Shown: positions 18,190 through 26,306 of the stretch, piece after piece
Position numbering within the stretch: position 1 is the stretch's first letter
Layout of the letters: each line of letters opens with the position of its first letter
Origin: Xanthomonas euroxanthea
GTDB lineage: Bacteria > Pseudomonadota > Gammaproteobacteria > Xanthomonadales > Xanthomonadaceae
DNA: 64,000 nt
NCBI RefSeq assembly: GCF_900476395.1
Contig: NZ_UIHB01000006.1
Span: 1-64,000 of the forward strand
Direction of reading: 5' to 3'
Translations under genes and position numbers: made by a program
The notes under the pieces: model-generated
Database searches by the model: none
What the model saw: the letters and a program-made list of their open reading frames with translations, nothing else
What the model was told of the DNA's origin: nothing

Positions 18190-19140
18190 TCAACTGCGCG
18201 TCGGGGCAGCCGGCGGCTGCGGCGTGGCGCCTGGGTCGGCAGCGACCGGCGGCAGGTTGTCCGTATCCACGCCGGCCTCGCGCAGCTTGCGATGCGAGCG
18301 CACGCGCTCGTCGATCACCGCGGTCAGCAGGGCGCCGACAAAGAACACCACCGAGGCGTAGTACATCCACACCAGCAGGATCACCAGGGTGCCCATCGAT
18401 CCGTATGCGCTGCCAGGGGCGGCCCTGGCGATGTACAGGCCGATGCCGTAGCGACCCAAGGCAAACAGCAGCGCGGTGATCACACCGCCGACAAAGGCCT
18501 GCCGCCAGTTGACGGTGCGGTCGGGCAGATAGCGATACAGGAAGGCGAAGGCGAGCGAATACAGCGCCAGGGTGGTGATGTAGCCGATCGCCGGCAGCAC
18601 CGACGGCAAGCGTGCGAACACCACCTGCAACGCGGTGGTGGCAATCATCGACACGATCAACAAAAAGCCCAGTGCCAGGATCACGCCGAAGGAGAACACG
18701 CGCTTCTTCAGCCACGCCATCAGCCCTTCCAGGCGCTGCTTGTCGGTGCGGAAGATCAGGTTCAGCGCGTTCTGCAACTGCGCGAACACCGCAGTGGCAC
18801 CGATGAACAGCAGCAGCGTGCTCCACAGTCCGGCCAGCGAACCCACGCCGGGTTGATCGGTGGCGTTGCGGATCACCGTATCGGCCACCTCCGCCGCGCT
18901 GCCGCCAGCCAGTTGCGCGATCTGCTGCACCAGCGCTTCCTGTGCAGGCGGATACAGCGAGGCGGTCAGCCACAGCAGCAGCACCAGCAGCGGTGCCAGC
19001 GACAGCAAGGCGTAGAACGACAGCGACGCGGCCTGCGTCATCACGTCGATCTCGAGAAAGCGATTGAGCAGTGCCATCGGCAGGCTGCGCTGCAGGCGGC
19101 TCAGGTGCTTTTGCAGGTGTTCGGTTGAGAGCTTCGTCAC
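18190..19140 (-). CDS. YihY/BrkB family inner-membrane protein
   Basis: 316 residues from GTG 19140. About six transmembrane helices; the family signature AASLSFYALLSLAPLL begins near residue 36, and the later WRQAFVGGVITALLFALGRYGIGLYI is also typical. The family was long labelled ribonuclease BN in error; its present role is unknown, with a proposed part in transport. A Pro/Ala-rich soluble tail follows about residue 285. It sits 111 nt upstream of dnaG and 248 nt downstream of yqeY. The frame is open upstream to 19215, so the start is uncertain; ATG at 19077 is another choice. Confidence 0.85.
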   Translation of the reverse strand: MTKLSTEHLQKHLSRLQRSLPMALLNRFLEIDVMTQAASLSFYALLSLAPLLVLLLWLTASLYPPAQEALVQQIAQLAGGSAAEVADTVIRNATDQPGVGSLAGLWSTLLLFIGATAVFAQLQNALNLIFRTDKQRLEGLMAWLKKRVFSFGVILALGFLLIVSMIATTALQVVFARLPSVLPAIGYITTLALYSLAFAFLYRYLPDRTVNWRQAFVGGVITALLFALGRYGIGLYIARAAPGSAYGSMGTLVILLVWMYYASVVFFVGALLTAVIDERVRSHRKLREAGVDTDNLPPVAADPGATPQPPAAPTRS

Positions 19141-19388
19141 CGGCGGGGGAATCCTTGGGCATACCGTTATGTGCGCAGGCGTCGTGAGGCGAAGCCGGCA
19201 TGCGGAATGCTTCACCCGGACCTGTGCTGGCGAAGGTGTTCTAACAGGGGCCGTTCAAAGATCTGGTGAAAGCGGGCGCTGGATGTTGCGCGTGTGCTGC
19301 CGTTGAAACTGCGCTGCAGCCAGCCGCACGCAGGCGGCTGGTTGCGGTGCCCTGGCCATCGGGCACAGGGCGCTGCGCAGGCGAAGAC

Positions 19389-19835
19389 TCAGCCTGCCAG
19401 ATGCTGCTTGACCAGCGTGGAGACCAGGCCCATGTCGGCCTGACCGGCCAGCTTGGGCTTGAGCGCGCCCATCAACTTGCCGATATCGGCCGGGCTGCTG
19501 GCACCGGTCTGCGCGATGGCTGCCTGGATGGCAGCGACGATCTCGGCTTCGCCCATCTTGGCCGGCAGGTAGCGCTCGATCACCGCGATCTCCTCGCGCT
19601 CGATCTGCGCCAGGTCTTCGCGTGCGGCGGCTTCGTACTGGGTGACCGAGTCCTTGCGCTGCTTGACCATCTTGTCGAGCACCGCGATCACGGCGGCATC
19701 GTCCATCTCGATGCGCTCATCCACTTCCTTCTGCTTGATCGCGGCATTGATCAGCCGGATCACGCCCAGGCTGTGCTTGTCGCCGGACTTCATGGCGGCT
19801 TTCATGTCATCGGTGAGCTGTTGCTTGAGGGGCAT
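19389..19835 (-). CDS. GatB/YqeY domain protein
   Basis: A 148-residue, mostly helical protein of the YqeY family, related to the tail domain of the amidotransferase subunit GatB. Family landmarks are MPLKQQLTDDMKAAMKSGDK at the start, LGVIRLINAAIKQKEVDER and the C-terminal DIGKLMGALKPKLAGQADM. The start ATG 19835 has AGGAG 8 nt upstream. YqeY genes commonly follow rpsU; here a terminator at 19992-20022 separates them. A role in tRNA-dependent amidation is suggested by the domain but not shown. Confidence 0.92.
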   Translation of the reverse strand: MPLKQQLTDDMKAAMKSGDKHSLGVIRLINAAIKQKEVDERIEMDDAAVIAVLDKMVKQRKDSVTQYEAAAREDLAQIEREEIAVIERYLPAKMGEAEIVAAIQAAIAQTGASSPADIGKLMGALKPKLAGQADMGLVSTLVKQHLAG

Positions 19836-19991
19836 GGTGTAACTCCTGGGAGGGCGTGTGACAGATGTGCCGATGCGCCATGACGGGCGCAGTGCATCGG
19901 CAGGAAGTGGGGCCTGAGCGGCGCGGACGACCGCGGGCACTGCCGGTCGCCTTGACAGCTGCGAAGCGCTCGCCTGGCATAGGACCAATAC

Positions 19992-20022
19992 AAAAAGCCG
20001 GCGACGCTTGCGCGTGCCGGCT
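19992..20022 (-). terminator. Terminator downstream of rpsU
   Basis: On minus, AGCCGGC and GCCGGCT pair as a 7-bp stem, extended by an inner CGC/GCG pairing, followed by TTTTT. It lies 63 nt after the rpsU stop codon and would separate rpsU from yqeY. Confidence 0.7.
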
Positions 20023-20085
20023 CTTGGGTTCCACCCGGTGGGCCGCGCCTTCAGCGCATGCCCCTCGGCAGGGAACCGCGTTCGA

Positions 20086-20301
20086 TCAGTACAAGCGCTG
20101 GCGCTTGGTGACGTCGCGCGAGGAACGACGCAACTGACGCTTCACAGCAGCGGCAGCCTTGCGCTTGCGCTCCTGGGTCGGCTTTTCATAGAACTCGCGC
20201 TTGCGGGTTTCGGCCAGCACGCCGGCCTTTTCGCAGGTGCGCTTGAAACGGCGGAGCGCAAATTCGAAGGGCTCGTTCTCGCGGACTTTAACGCTGGGCA
20301 T
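20086..20301 (-). CDS. rpsU: 30S ribosomal protein S21
   Basis: The 71-residue sequence [19 protein letters not shown] ... [19 protein letters not shown] is a typical bS21. It is highly basic at the C-terminus and acts in the 30S decoding platform during initiation. The start ATG 20301 has GGAGA 5 nt upstream. A strong sigma-70 promoter lies at 20398-20425, and a terminator follows the gene, so high independent expression is likely. It diverges from tsaD, as in many gammaproteobacteria. Confidence 0.99.
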
Positions 20302-20397
20302 GGGTTCTCCAGATAATGGGATTTCCGTCCGGGAGCCCCGGGCGGGTGCGAGCGGACTCGCGTGACGGAATTTCCGGGTTGCCCCGGCGAGCCGCGC

Positions 20398-20425
20398 ATT
20401 ATAACGACTTGCAGGCGGCCTGCAA
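20398..20425 (-). promoter_or_regulatory. Sigma-70 promoter of rpsU with overlapping dyad
   Basis: On minus: -35 TTGCAG (20425-20420), 16-bp spacer and a perfect -10 TATAAT (20403-20398). It lies 97 nt upstream of the rpsU ATG. A dyad CTTGCAGG-N3-CCTGCAAG (20408-20426) covers the -35 box and could be an operator shared with the divergent tsaD gene. Confidence 0.75.
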
Positions 20426-20580
20426 GCCCCCGGCAGCATGTGCGCGTGCAGGCCTGCTAAACCCTGCGCTGGCGCGGGATCGGTGGCGATCGCCCGGCTG
20501 CGCAGCAGATCGCCCATGGCCGATCTGCGCAGGGCAAAAGCTGCGAAAATAGGCCACATGTGCCTGCCTGCCGAGTTGCC

Positions 20581-21639
20581 GTGAAAGTTCTTGGGATCGA
20601 ATCATCATGCGATGAGACCGGTGTGGCGGTCTACGACACCGCGCTGTCCGGGGTGCCGGCGCTGCGCGCCCACGCGGTCTACAGCCAGATCGCGCTGCAT
20701 GCCGAATACGGCGGGGTGGTGCCGGAGCTGGCCAGCCGCGACCATGTGCGCAAGCTGCTGCCGCTGATCCGCCAGACCCTGGACGAGGCCGGACTGGGGA
20801 TCGACGAACTCGATGGGGTGGCCTATACCGCCGGCCCGGGCCTGGTCGGCGCACTCCTTGTCGGTGCGGGCGTGGCGCGATCGCTGGCCTGGGCGCTGGA
20901 TGTGCCGGCGATCGGCGTGCATCACATGGAAGGCCATCTGCTGGCGCCATTGATGGAAGACGACCCGCCGCAGCCGCCGTTCGTGGCGCTGCTGGTCTCC
21001 GGCGGCCACACCCAGCTGGTGTCGGTGAAGGCGCTGGGCGAGTACGCCGTGCTTGGCGAGACGCTGGACGATGCGGCCGGCGAGGCGTTCGACAAGACTG
21101 CCAAGATGATGGGCCTGCCGTATCCGGGTGGCCCGCAGCTGGCCGCCCTGGCCGAAACCGGCACCCCGGGGCGCTACAAATTCGCCCGGCCGATGACCGA
21201 CCGGCCCGGGCTGGATTTCAGTTTCAGCGGGCTCAAGACCCAGGTGCTGCTGGCCTGGCGCGGCAGCGACCAGTCCGACACCACGCGGGCGGATATCGCA
21301 CGCGGGTTCGAGGATGCGGTGGTGGAGACGCTGGCGATCAAATGCCTGCGCGCGCTGGATGCGGCCGATTGCAACACCCTGGTGGTGGCCGGCGGCGTCG
21401 GCGCCAACAAGCGCCTGCGCGCACGCCTGCAGGACGCGGCGCAGCGGCGCGGCGGCCGGGTGTGCTTCCCGCGGCCGGCCCTGTGCACCGATAACGGCGC
21501 GATGATCGCCTTCGCCGGCGCGCTGCGGCTGGAGGCCGGCGAGCGCGCCGACGCGGCGGTGCATGTGACGCCGCGTTGGGATATGGCTGGCTTGCCGCCG
21601 CTGGCGGCGGGGGAATCGGGAATCGGGAATCGGGAATAG
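20581..21639 (+). CDS. tsaD: tRNA N6-threonylcarbamoyltransferase TsaD
   Basis: The catalytic subunit for t6A37 tRNA modification, working with TsaB, TsaC and TsaE. 352 residues from GTG 20581 ([14 protein letters not shown]). The Fe/Zn ligands His115 and His119 are in HHMEGHL, and the ASKHA signatures are VSGGHTQLV and [15 protein letters not shown] 20560 in frame is a less likely start. The C-terminus is odd: after the normal end near LPPLAAG the reading frame runs into the GGGAATC array, adding ESGIGNRE before the stop. The gene is divergent from rpsU. Confidence 0.97.
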
Positions 21640-21738
21640 TAAGAGCGCTATTTCGATTCCGTTCGCGCTGCCTTGTTGTTGCTTGTGCTTCTCACCATTC
21701 CCTAATCCCCATTCCCGATTCCCGATTCCCGATTCCCC
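21610..21738. repeat. Perfect 28-bp inverted repeat of GGGAATC heptamers
   Basis: The left arm (21610-21637) is G plus three GGGAATC units and GGGAAT. The right arm (21711-21738) is its exact reverse complement. The loop is 73 nt and contains AAGAGCG. The left arm encodes the last residues of TsaD and its TAG stop (21637-21639); the right arm ends 4 nt before the folB ATG, where a ribosome-binding site would be expected. The RNA would form a very stable hairpin across the tsaD-folB junction. Confidence 0.93.
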
Positions 21739-21742
21739 ACCT

Positions 21743-22099
21743 ATGGACAAAGTTTTTATCGAAGGCCTGGAAATCGATGCGCTGATCGGCATCTACGACT
21801 GGGAGCGGCGCATCCGCCAGACGCTGCGTTTCGATCTGGAAATGGGCTTCGACAACCGCATTCCGGCCGCCAGCGACGATATCGCCGATACCTTGAACTA
21901 CAAGGCGGTGAGCAAGCGGCTGATCGAATTCGTGCAGGCATCGGACTTCGGGCTGGTCGAGACCCTGGCCGAGCGCTGCGCGGCGATCGTGCTGGACGAA
22001 TTCGGCGTGCACTGGCTGCGGTTGAAGCTGAGCAAGCCCGGTGCGGTGCGCGGCGCGCAGGCGGTGGGGGTGATCATCGAGCGCGAGCGGGCCCGCTGA
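21743..22099 (+). CDS. folB: Dihydroneopterin aldolase
   Basis: Makes 6-hydroxymethyl-dihydropterin in folate synthesis. 118 residues with the FolB pattern MDKVFIEGLEIDALIGIYDWER, the mid-protein DTLNYKAV and the C-terminal region LKLSKPGAVRGAQAVGV. The catalytic Glu lies in IGIYDWE, and a Lys in KLSKPGA. There is no clear Shine-Dalgarno sequence, because the base run before the ATG is the repeat arm ending at 21738. That suggests weak or structure-dependent initiation, or coupling to tsaD. Confidence 0.95.
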   Translation: MDKVFIEGLEIDALIGIYDWERRIRQTLRFDLEMGFDNRIPAASDDIADTLNYKAVSKRLIEFVQASDFGLVETLAERCAAIVLDEFGVHWLRLKLSKPGAVRGAQAVGVIIERERAR

Positions 22100-22234
22100 C
22101 GGCCACCGAGTGCTGCATCGGGCGGCGCCTTCGGGCCATGCCGAGCCCCGGAGATCCACCCGGCACCGGACCAGCGGTCCACGACCACGCGACCGATCCA
22201 CCGCGCCAACGCGTGGTTCAACCGGCCCCTGCAA

Positions 22235-22260
22235 ATCCCGGATCCCGCATTCCAAATCCC
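22235..22260. repeat. Degenerate heptamer repeat remnant
   Basis: Reads AAATCCCGGATCCCGCATTCC then AAATCCCG, four decayed units resembling the reverse-oriented heptamer (GATTCCC). It lies in the folB-bglX intergenic region. Its relationship to the exact arrays at 21610-21738 is inferred from unit length and sequence. Confidence 0.45.
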
Positions 22261-22304
22261 GACACTTGCCCCCTCGCGGTCGCGTCAGGCTAGAATTGAC
22301 GGCC

Positions 22305-22318
22305 ATGTAAACGTTTTC
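22305..22318. promoter_or_regulatory. LacI-family-like operator upstream of bglX
   Basis: TGTAAACGTTTTC has the AACGTT centre and A/T-rich flanks of LacI/GalR family operators. It lies 12-25 nt before the bglX start codon and just downstream of a TTGACG (22296). A repressor binding here would block early transcription or initiation and could make the glycosidase sugar-inducible. This is a motif match by eye only. Confidence 0.4.
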
Positions 22319-22329
22319 TCAAGGATCTC

Positions 22330-24501
22330 ATGGCTGCTGATCGTATCGAAACCCTGATTGCCCAGATGACCGTCGAAGAGAAGGTCGGACAGTTGGGTGT
22401 GTTCGCCGACATGGTGCGGCCGTTCGCACCGGACGTGAATCCCGAAGCCAACGTGCTCAACGCCGACGAGGTGCTGCAGCAGGTGCGCGCGGGTCGGGTC
22501 GGCTCGCTGTTCAACGGCGTCGGCGCTGCGCTGGGCGCACAGATCCAGAAGGTGGCGGTGGAAGAAAGCCGCCTGGGCATCCCGGTGATCCTGGCGGCGG
22601 ATGTGATCCACGGCATGCGCACGGTGTTCCCGATTCCGCTGGGCGAAGCGGCCAGCTTCGAACCCGAACTGGCCGAGCGCACCGCGCGCGCCACCGCGAT
22701 CGAAGCGACCGCCGCCGGCCTGCACTGGACCTACGCACCGGCCGTGGACATCGCGCGCGACCAGCGCTGGGGCCGTGGCGCGGAAGGCGCCGGCGAAGAC
22801 GTGGTGCTGGGCGCGGCGTTTGCCGCCGCCCGCGTGCGCGGCTTCCAGGGTGGCGATCTGAAGGCCGACGACTGCCTGCTGGCCACGCCCAAGCACTTCG
22901 CCGCCTACGGTGCGGTGGCGGCGGGCATGGAATACAACACCGTGGACATCGCGCCGCAGACCCTGCGCGATGTGCACCTGCCGCCGTTCAAGTCCGCCTT
23001 CGATGCCGGCGCATTGACCGTGATGTCCTCGTTCAACGACATCAACGGCGTGCCGGCCAGCGCCAACCACGAATTGCTGACCGAGATCCTGCGCGGTGAA
23101 TGGCAGTTCCCCGGCGTGGTGATTTCCGATTACACCGCCGACATGGAACTGATTGCGCACGGCTATGCGGCCGATGAGCGCGATGCGACCAAGAAGGCGT
23201 TCCTGGCCGGCCTGGATCTGAGCATGCAGAGCGGTTTCTATGCCGCGCACCTGCCGTCGCTGGTGGAAAGTGGCGAGGTGCCGATGGCCACGCTGGATGC
23301 CAGCGTCCGCCGCATGCTGCAGCTGAAGGAAGCGATCGGGCTGTTCGACAACCCGTACCGCTCGCTGGATCCGGCACGCGAAGCCGATACCACGCATCTG
23401 CCCGCGCACGATGCGCTGTCGCGCGATGCGGCGCGGCGTTCGATCGTGTTGCTGAAGAACGACGGCGACCTGTTGCCGCTGAAGAAAAGCGGCCAGCGCA
23501 TCGCGCTGATCGGGCCGTTCGTGCAGGACCGCGAGAACATCGAGGGTTGCTGGACGCTGTTCGGCGACAAGGACCGCTATGTGACCCTGGAGCAGGGCGT
23601 GCGTGCGGTGGTCGGCAGCGAGCATTTGACGGTGGTGCCGGGCTGCGGCCTGGAAGAGGCGCTGCCGGGTGGTATTTCCGCCGCCATCGATGCGGCGCAG
23701 GCCGCCGACGTGGTGGTGCTGGCGCTGGGCGAGCCGCAGCGGTTCAGTGGCGAGGCGCAGTCGCGCACCGAGATCGTGTTGCCGCCGGCGCAGCAGGCAT
23801 TGGCCGAAGCCATCGCCGCCACCGGCACGCCGATGGTGGTGTTGCTGCGCAATGGCCGCGCGCTGGCCCTGAGCGGTGCAGTGCGCGATGCCGATGCGAT
23901 TGCAGTGACCTGGTACCTGGGCACGCAGACCGGTACCGGCGTGGCCGATGTGTTGTTCGGCGACTACAACCCGTCCGCGCGTCTGCCGATCAGCTTTCCG
24001 CAGGTGACCGGGCAACAGCCGTATTTCTACAACCATCTGCGCACCGGTCGCCCGGAACTGCCGACGCTGTCCGAGTACAAGGCGCGCTGGCGCGAGATGC
24101 CCAACGAGCCGCTGTATCCGTTTGGCCATGGCCTGAGTTACACCACCTTTGCCTATGCGCAGCCGCAATTGAGCAGCGCGCAGCTTGGCTGGGACCAGAC
24201 GCTGACCATCACCACGCGCGTCACCAACACCGGCCGCGTGGCCGGCGAGGAAGTGGTGCAGCTGTATGTGCACGATCGGGTGGCCAGCCGGGTGCGCCCG
24301 GTGCGCGAACTCAAGGGCTTCCGCAAGGTGTTGTTGCAGCCTGGCGAAAGCGCGGACGTGACCTTCACCCTGGCGCGCGACGCGCTGGCCTTCACCAATC
24401 ACAGGAACGTGTTTGGTGCCGAGCCGGGGGTGTTCGATGTATGGGTGTGCGCATCGGCCAAGAGTGGCGAGGCAGTGACGTTCGAGTTGCTGGACGCCTG
24501 A
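22330..24501 (+). CDS. bglX: GH3 family beta-glucosidase
   Basis: 723 residues with the glycoside hydrolase 3 layout: a barrel (about 1-320), an alpha/beta sandwich (about 360-570) and a C-terminal fibronectin-III-like domain (about 620-720). The nucleophile is Asp267 (VISDYTADM); KHFAAYGA near 190 and DVIHGMRTVFP near 93 are substrate-site signatures. Unlike periplasmic E. coli BglX, it begins directly with MAADRIETLIAQM. An in-frame stop at 22297-22299 excludes a signal peptide, so the enzyme looks cytoplasmic and would act on imported oligosaccharides. A possible LacI-type operator precedes it. Confidence 0.93.
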   Translation: MAADRIETLIAQMTVEEKVGQLGVFADMVRPFAPDVNPEANVLNADEVLQQVRAGRVGSLFNGVGAALGAQIQKVAVEESRLGIPVILAADVIHGMRTVFPIPLGEAASFEPELAERTARATAIEATAAGLHWTYAPAVDIARDQRWGRGAEGAGEDVVLGAAFAAARVRGFQGGDLKADDCLLATPKHFAAYGAVAAGMEYNTVDIAPQTLRDVHLPPFKSAFDAGALTVMSSFNDINGVPASANHELLTEILRGEWQFPGVVISDYTADMELIAHGYAADERDATKKAFLAGLDLSMQSGFYAAHLPSLVESGEVPMATLDASVRRMLQLKEAIGLFDNPYRSLDPAREADTTHLPAHDALSRDAARRSIVLLKNDGDLLPLKKSGQRIALIGPFVQDRENIEGCWTLFGDKDRYVTLEQGVRAVVGSEHLTVVPGCGLEEALPGGISAAIDAAQAADVVVLALGEPQRFSGEAQSRTEIVLPPAQQALAEAIAATGTPMVVLLRNGRALALSGAVRDADAIAVTWYLGTQTGTGVADVLFGDYNPSARLPISFPQVTGQQPYFYNHLRTGRPELPTLSEYKARWREMPNEPLYPFGHGLSYTTFAYAQPQLSSAQLGWDQTLTITTRVTNTGRVAGEEVVQLYVHDRVASRVRPVRELKGFRKVLLQPGESADVTFTLARDALAFTNHRNVFGAEPGVFDVWVCASAKSGEAVTFELLDA

Positions 24502-24567
24502 GCACACCCGGGCGTGGTGCGCGCGCTTGCGTAGTAAGCAGCGCGTGCGGCTATTGCACCAGATAAA

Positions 24568-24630
24568 CGATGACGGACGTGGCCGAAGGGCGCACCGTCA
24601 TCGGGTCACGGGTGACGCAGGCGCGTGACC
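24568..24630. repeat. Two back-to-back hairpins downstream of bglX
   Basis: A 9-bp perfect inverted repeat (CGATGACGG 24568-24576 / CCGTCATCG 24595-24603) is followed at once by a 7-bp one (GGTCACG 24604-24610 / CGTGACC 24624-24630). Neither has a T-run, so they are not classical terminators. They lie between the convergent bglX and sugar dehydrogenase genes and might act as RNA stabilisers or REP-like elements. Confidence 0.55.
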
Positions 24631-24781
24631 GATCGGTGTTGCCACGGGTGCGTGGATTCTGCGTGCGCCGCGACATGCACCGTACCGGCTCGAACGTGGC
24701 CGGCCGCGAAAATCGTGGCCACCGCCAGCACGCGGTTGACGTGTGGCGGTGGCACGATCCCCTGGACGCATTTCCGCGCAA

Positions 24782-25960
24782 TTACGCGTCGTTCTCGACC
24801 GCCGCCTTGCTCTTGGGCGTCAGCTTGAGCAGGCGCCCGGTGCTGCCGCTGGCTTCGTCTTCCAGCAACCACAGCGCGCCGTCCGGACCCTGTTCCACTT
24901 CACGAATGCGCGCGCCCATGTCGTAGCGGGCCAGCTCACGCGGCTGATCGCCAAGGGACACCTGCACCAGCGCCATCGACGACAAGCCGCCGATGAAGCC
25001 GTTGCCGCGCCATGCAGGAAACTGCTTGCCGCTGTAGATCACAAAGCCGGCCGGCGAGATCACCGGAGTCCAGCTGATCTTGGGCGCGGCAAATTCCGGG
25101 CGGGTATTGTGGTCCGGGATCGGGGTGCCGTCGTAGTTGTCTCCGTTGGAGACGACCGGGTAACCGTAGTTGGCGCCGCGCTGGATCAGGTTCAGCTCAT
25201 CGCCGCCAAGCGGACCCATTTCGTGTTCCCACAGGCGCCCCTTGCCGTCGAAGGCCAGGCCGAGAATATTGCGGTGACCCAGCGACCACACCTGCGCGGC
25301 AACGCCGCCCTGTGCAGCGAACGGGTTGTCGGCCGGCACGCTGCCGTCATCATTGAGACGGATCAGCTTGCCGAGATTGGCTTGCATGTCCTGGGCCGGG
25401 GTGAACTTCTGGCGCTCGCTGGAGCTGATCCACAGCTTGCCATCCGGGCCGAAGGCCAGCCGATGCCCGAAGTGACCGTTGCCGGTGACCTTGGGATCCT
25501 GGCGCCAGATCACCTGTAAATCCGACAGCGTGCCGCCGCCAGTGCCATCCAGCGTGAGCTTGGCCCTTGCCACCGCAGCGCCGCGCGTATCGCCCTGCCC
25601 GGGTTCGGCGTAGCTGACATAGACCAGGCCATTCTTGGCAAAGCGCGGATGCGCCAGTACATCGCCGAAGCCGCCCTGGCCGCCGTAGGCCACTGCCGGA
25701 ATGCCGGTAATGGCGCTCTTGCGTTTGGTCTTGAGGTCAAGCCGCATCAACGCACCGCGTTTTTCGCTGACCAGCAGGCTGCCGTCGGGCAGGAAGGTCA
25801 TCGCCCAGGGCTCGTCAAAATCGGCAACGGTGGTGGCCTGGAACGGCCACTGCGCCTTGGGAATGGCGGCAGCCGGCGCGACGGCAGGCGCAGCACATGC
25901 GGCGGTGGTGGTGAACAAGCTGGCCGAGCAGGCCAGGGCAAGCAGACGTCGGACAGACAT
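24782..25960 (-). CDS. Secreted PQQ-dependent sugar dehydrogenase (GSDH/YliI family)
   Basis: 392 residues. A signal peptide (MSVRRLLALACSASLFTTTAAC) leads into a six-bladed beta-propeller of the glucose/sorbosone dehydrogenase family. Recognisable stretches are FDEPWAMTFLPDGSLLVSEK at about 49, GGQGGFGDVLAHPRF, GHFGHRLAFGPDGKLW, LGHRNILGLAFD and EHEMGPLGGDELN, which carry the PQQ and calcium-site residues. It likely oxidises aldose sugars in the periplasm or at the outer membrane. A Cys near the cleavage point could make it a lipoprotein. It stands alone, convergent with bglX. Confidence 0.9.
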   Translation of the reverse strand: MSVRRLLALACSASLFTTTAACAAPAVAPAAAIPKAQWPFQATTVADFDEPWAMTFLPDGSLLVSEKRGALMRLDLKTKRKSAITGIPAVAYGGQGGFGDVLAHPRFAKNGLVYVSYAEPGQGDTRGAAVARAKLTLDGTGGGTLSDLQVIWRQDPKVTGNGHFGHRLAFGPDGKLWISSSERQKFTPAQDMQANLGKLIRLNDDGSVPADNPFAAQGGVAAQVWSLGHRNILGLAFDGKGRLWEHEMGPLGGDELNLIQRGANYGYPVVSNGDNYDGTPIPDHNTRPEFAAPKISWTPVISPAGFVIYSGKQFPAWRGNGFIGGLSSMALVQVSLGDQPRELARYDMGARIREVEQGPDGALWLLEDEASGSTGRLLKLTPKSKAAVENDA

Positions 25961-26306
25961 GAGGTCCTCCAGGGGATGGGCGCAGTGACGTTGCAGCCCT
26001 CCCGCAACGTGTCCTGCGTTGGGTTTTCAACACCTTACACGACGCCGTCGGGGCCGCCCTTGTCGTAGATCACTCTCTGCGGAACGCGCTTATCCCGAAT
26101 CGTTGTTTCACCATGAAGCGAGTTTCGGTAGCTGCATCGCACTAGGGCAGCCCGTCCGGTGCGATCGCGTGCGAAAGGACACGCCCGATGTGGTGAGGCT
26201 GACGATGCGTGATGCATCGTGTTGCCAACAGTGAATACACATCCGTCGCCACTGCTGCGCGAGCTGGTGATACAACAACGCCACCTCGACGGTGGCGTTG
26301 TTGTGT
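25961..26306. other. Gene-free region
   Basis: 346 bases between the sugar dehydrogenase start and the end of the next minus-strand gene. It must hold the dehydrogenase promoter near 25990-26060, but no clear -35/-10 pair stands out. The right end carries the hairpin at 26273-26303. Short open frames show no protein features. Confidence 0.5.
26273..26303 (-). terminator. Hairpin downstream of the small hypothetical gene
   Basis: A perfect 13-bp stem (CAACAACGCCACC / GGTGGCGTTGTTG) with a 5-nt loop begins 4 nt after the stop of the gene at 26307. On minus it ends GTTGTTG without a long T-run. It is probably a terminator or RNA 3'-end stabiliser. Confidence 0.65.

Noticed and set aside
18116..19201. 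A 361-codon open frame on minus overlapping the YihY gene
   Set aside because: It is an alternative frame of the same strand with Arg/Ala/Gly-rich translation and lacks membrane segments, unlike the true YihY frame.
20560..20580. GTG 20560 as tsaD start
   Set aside because: It would add seven residues (VPACRVA) before the conserved [13 protein letters not shown] start; GTG 20581 fits the family.
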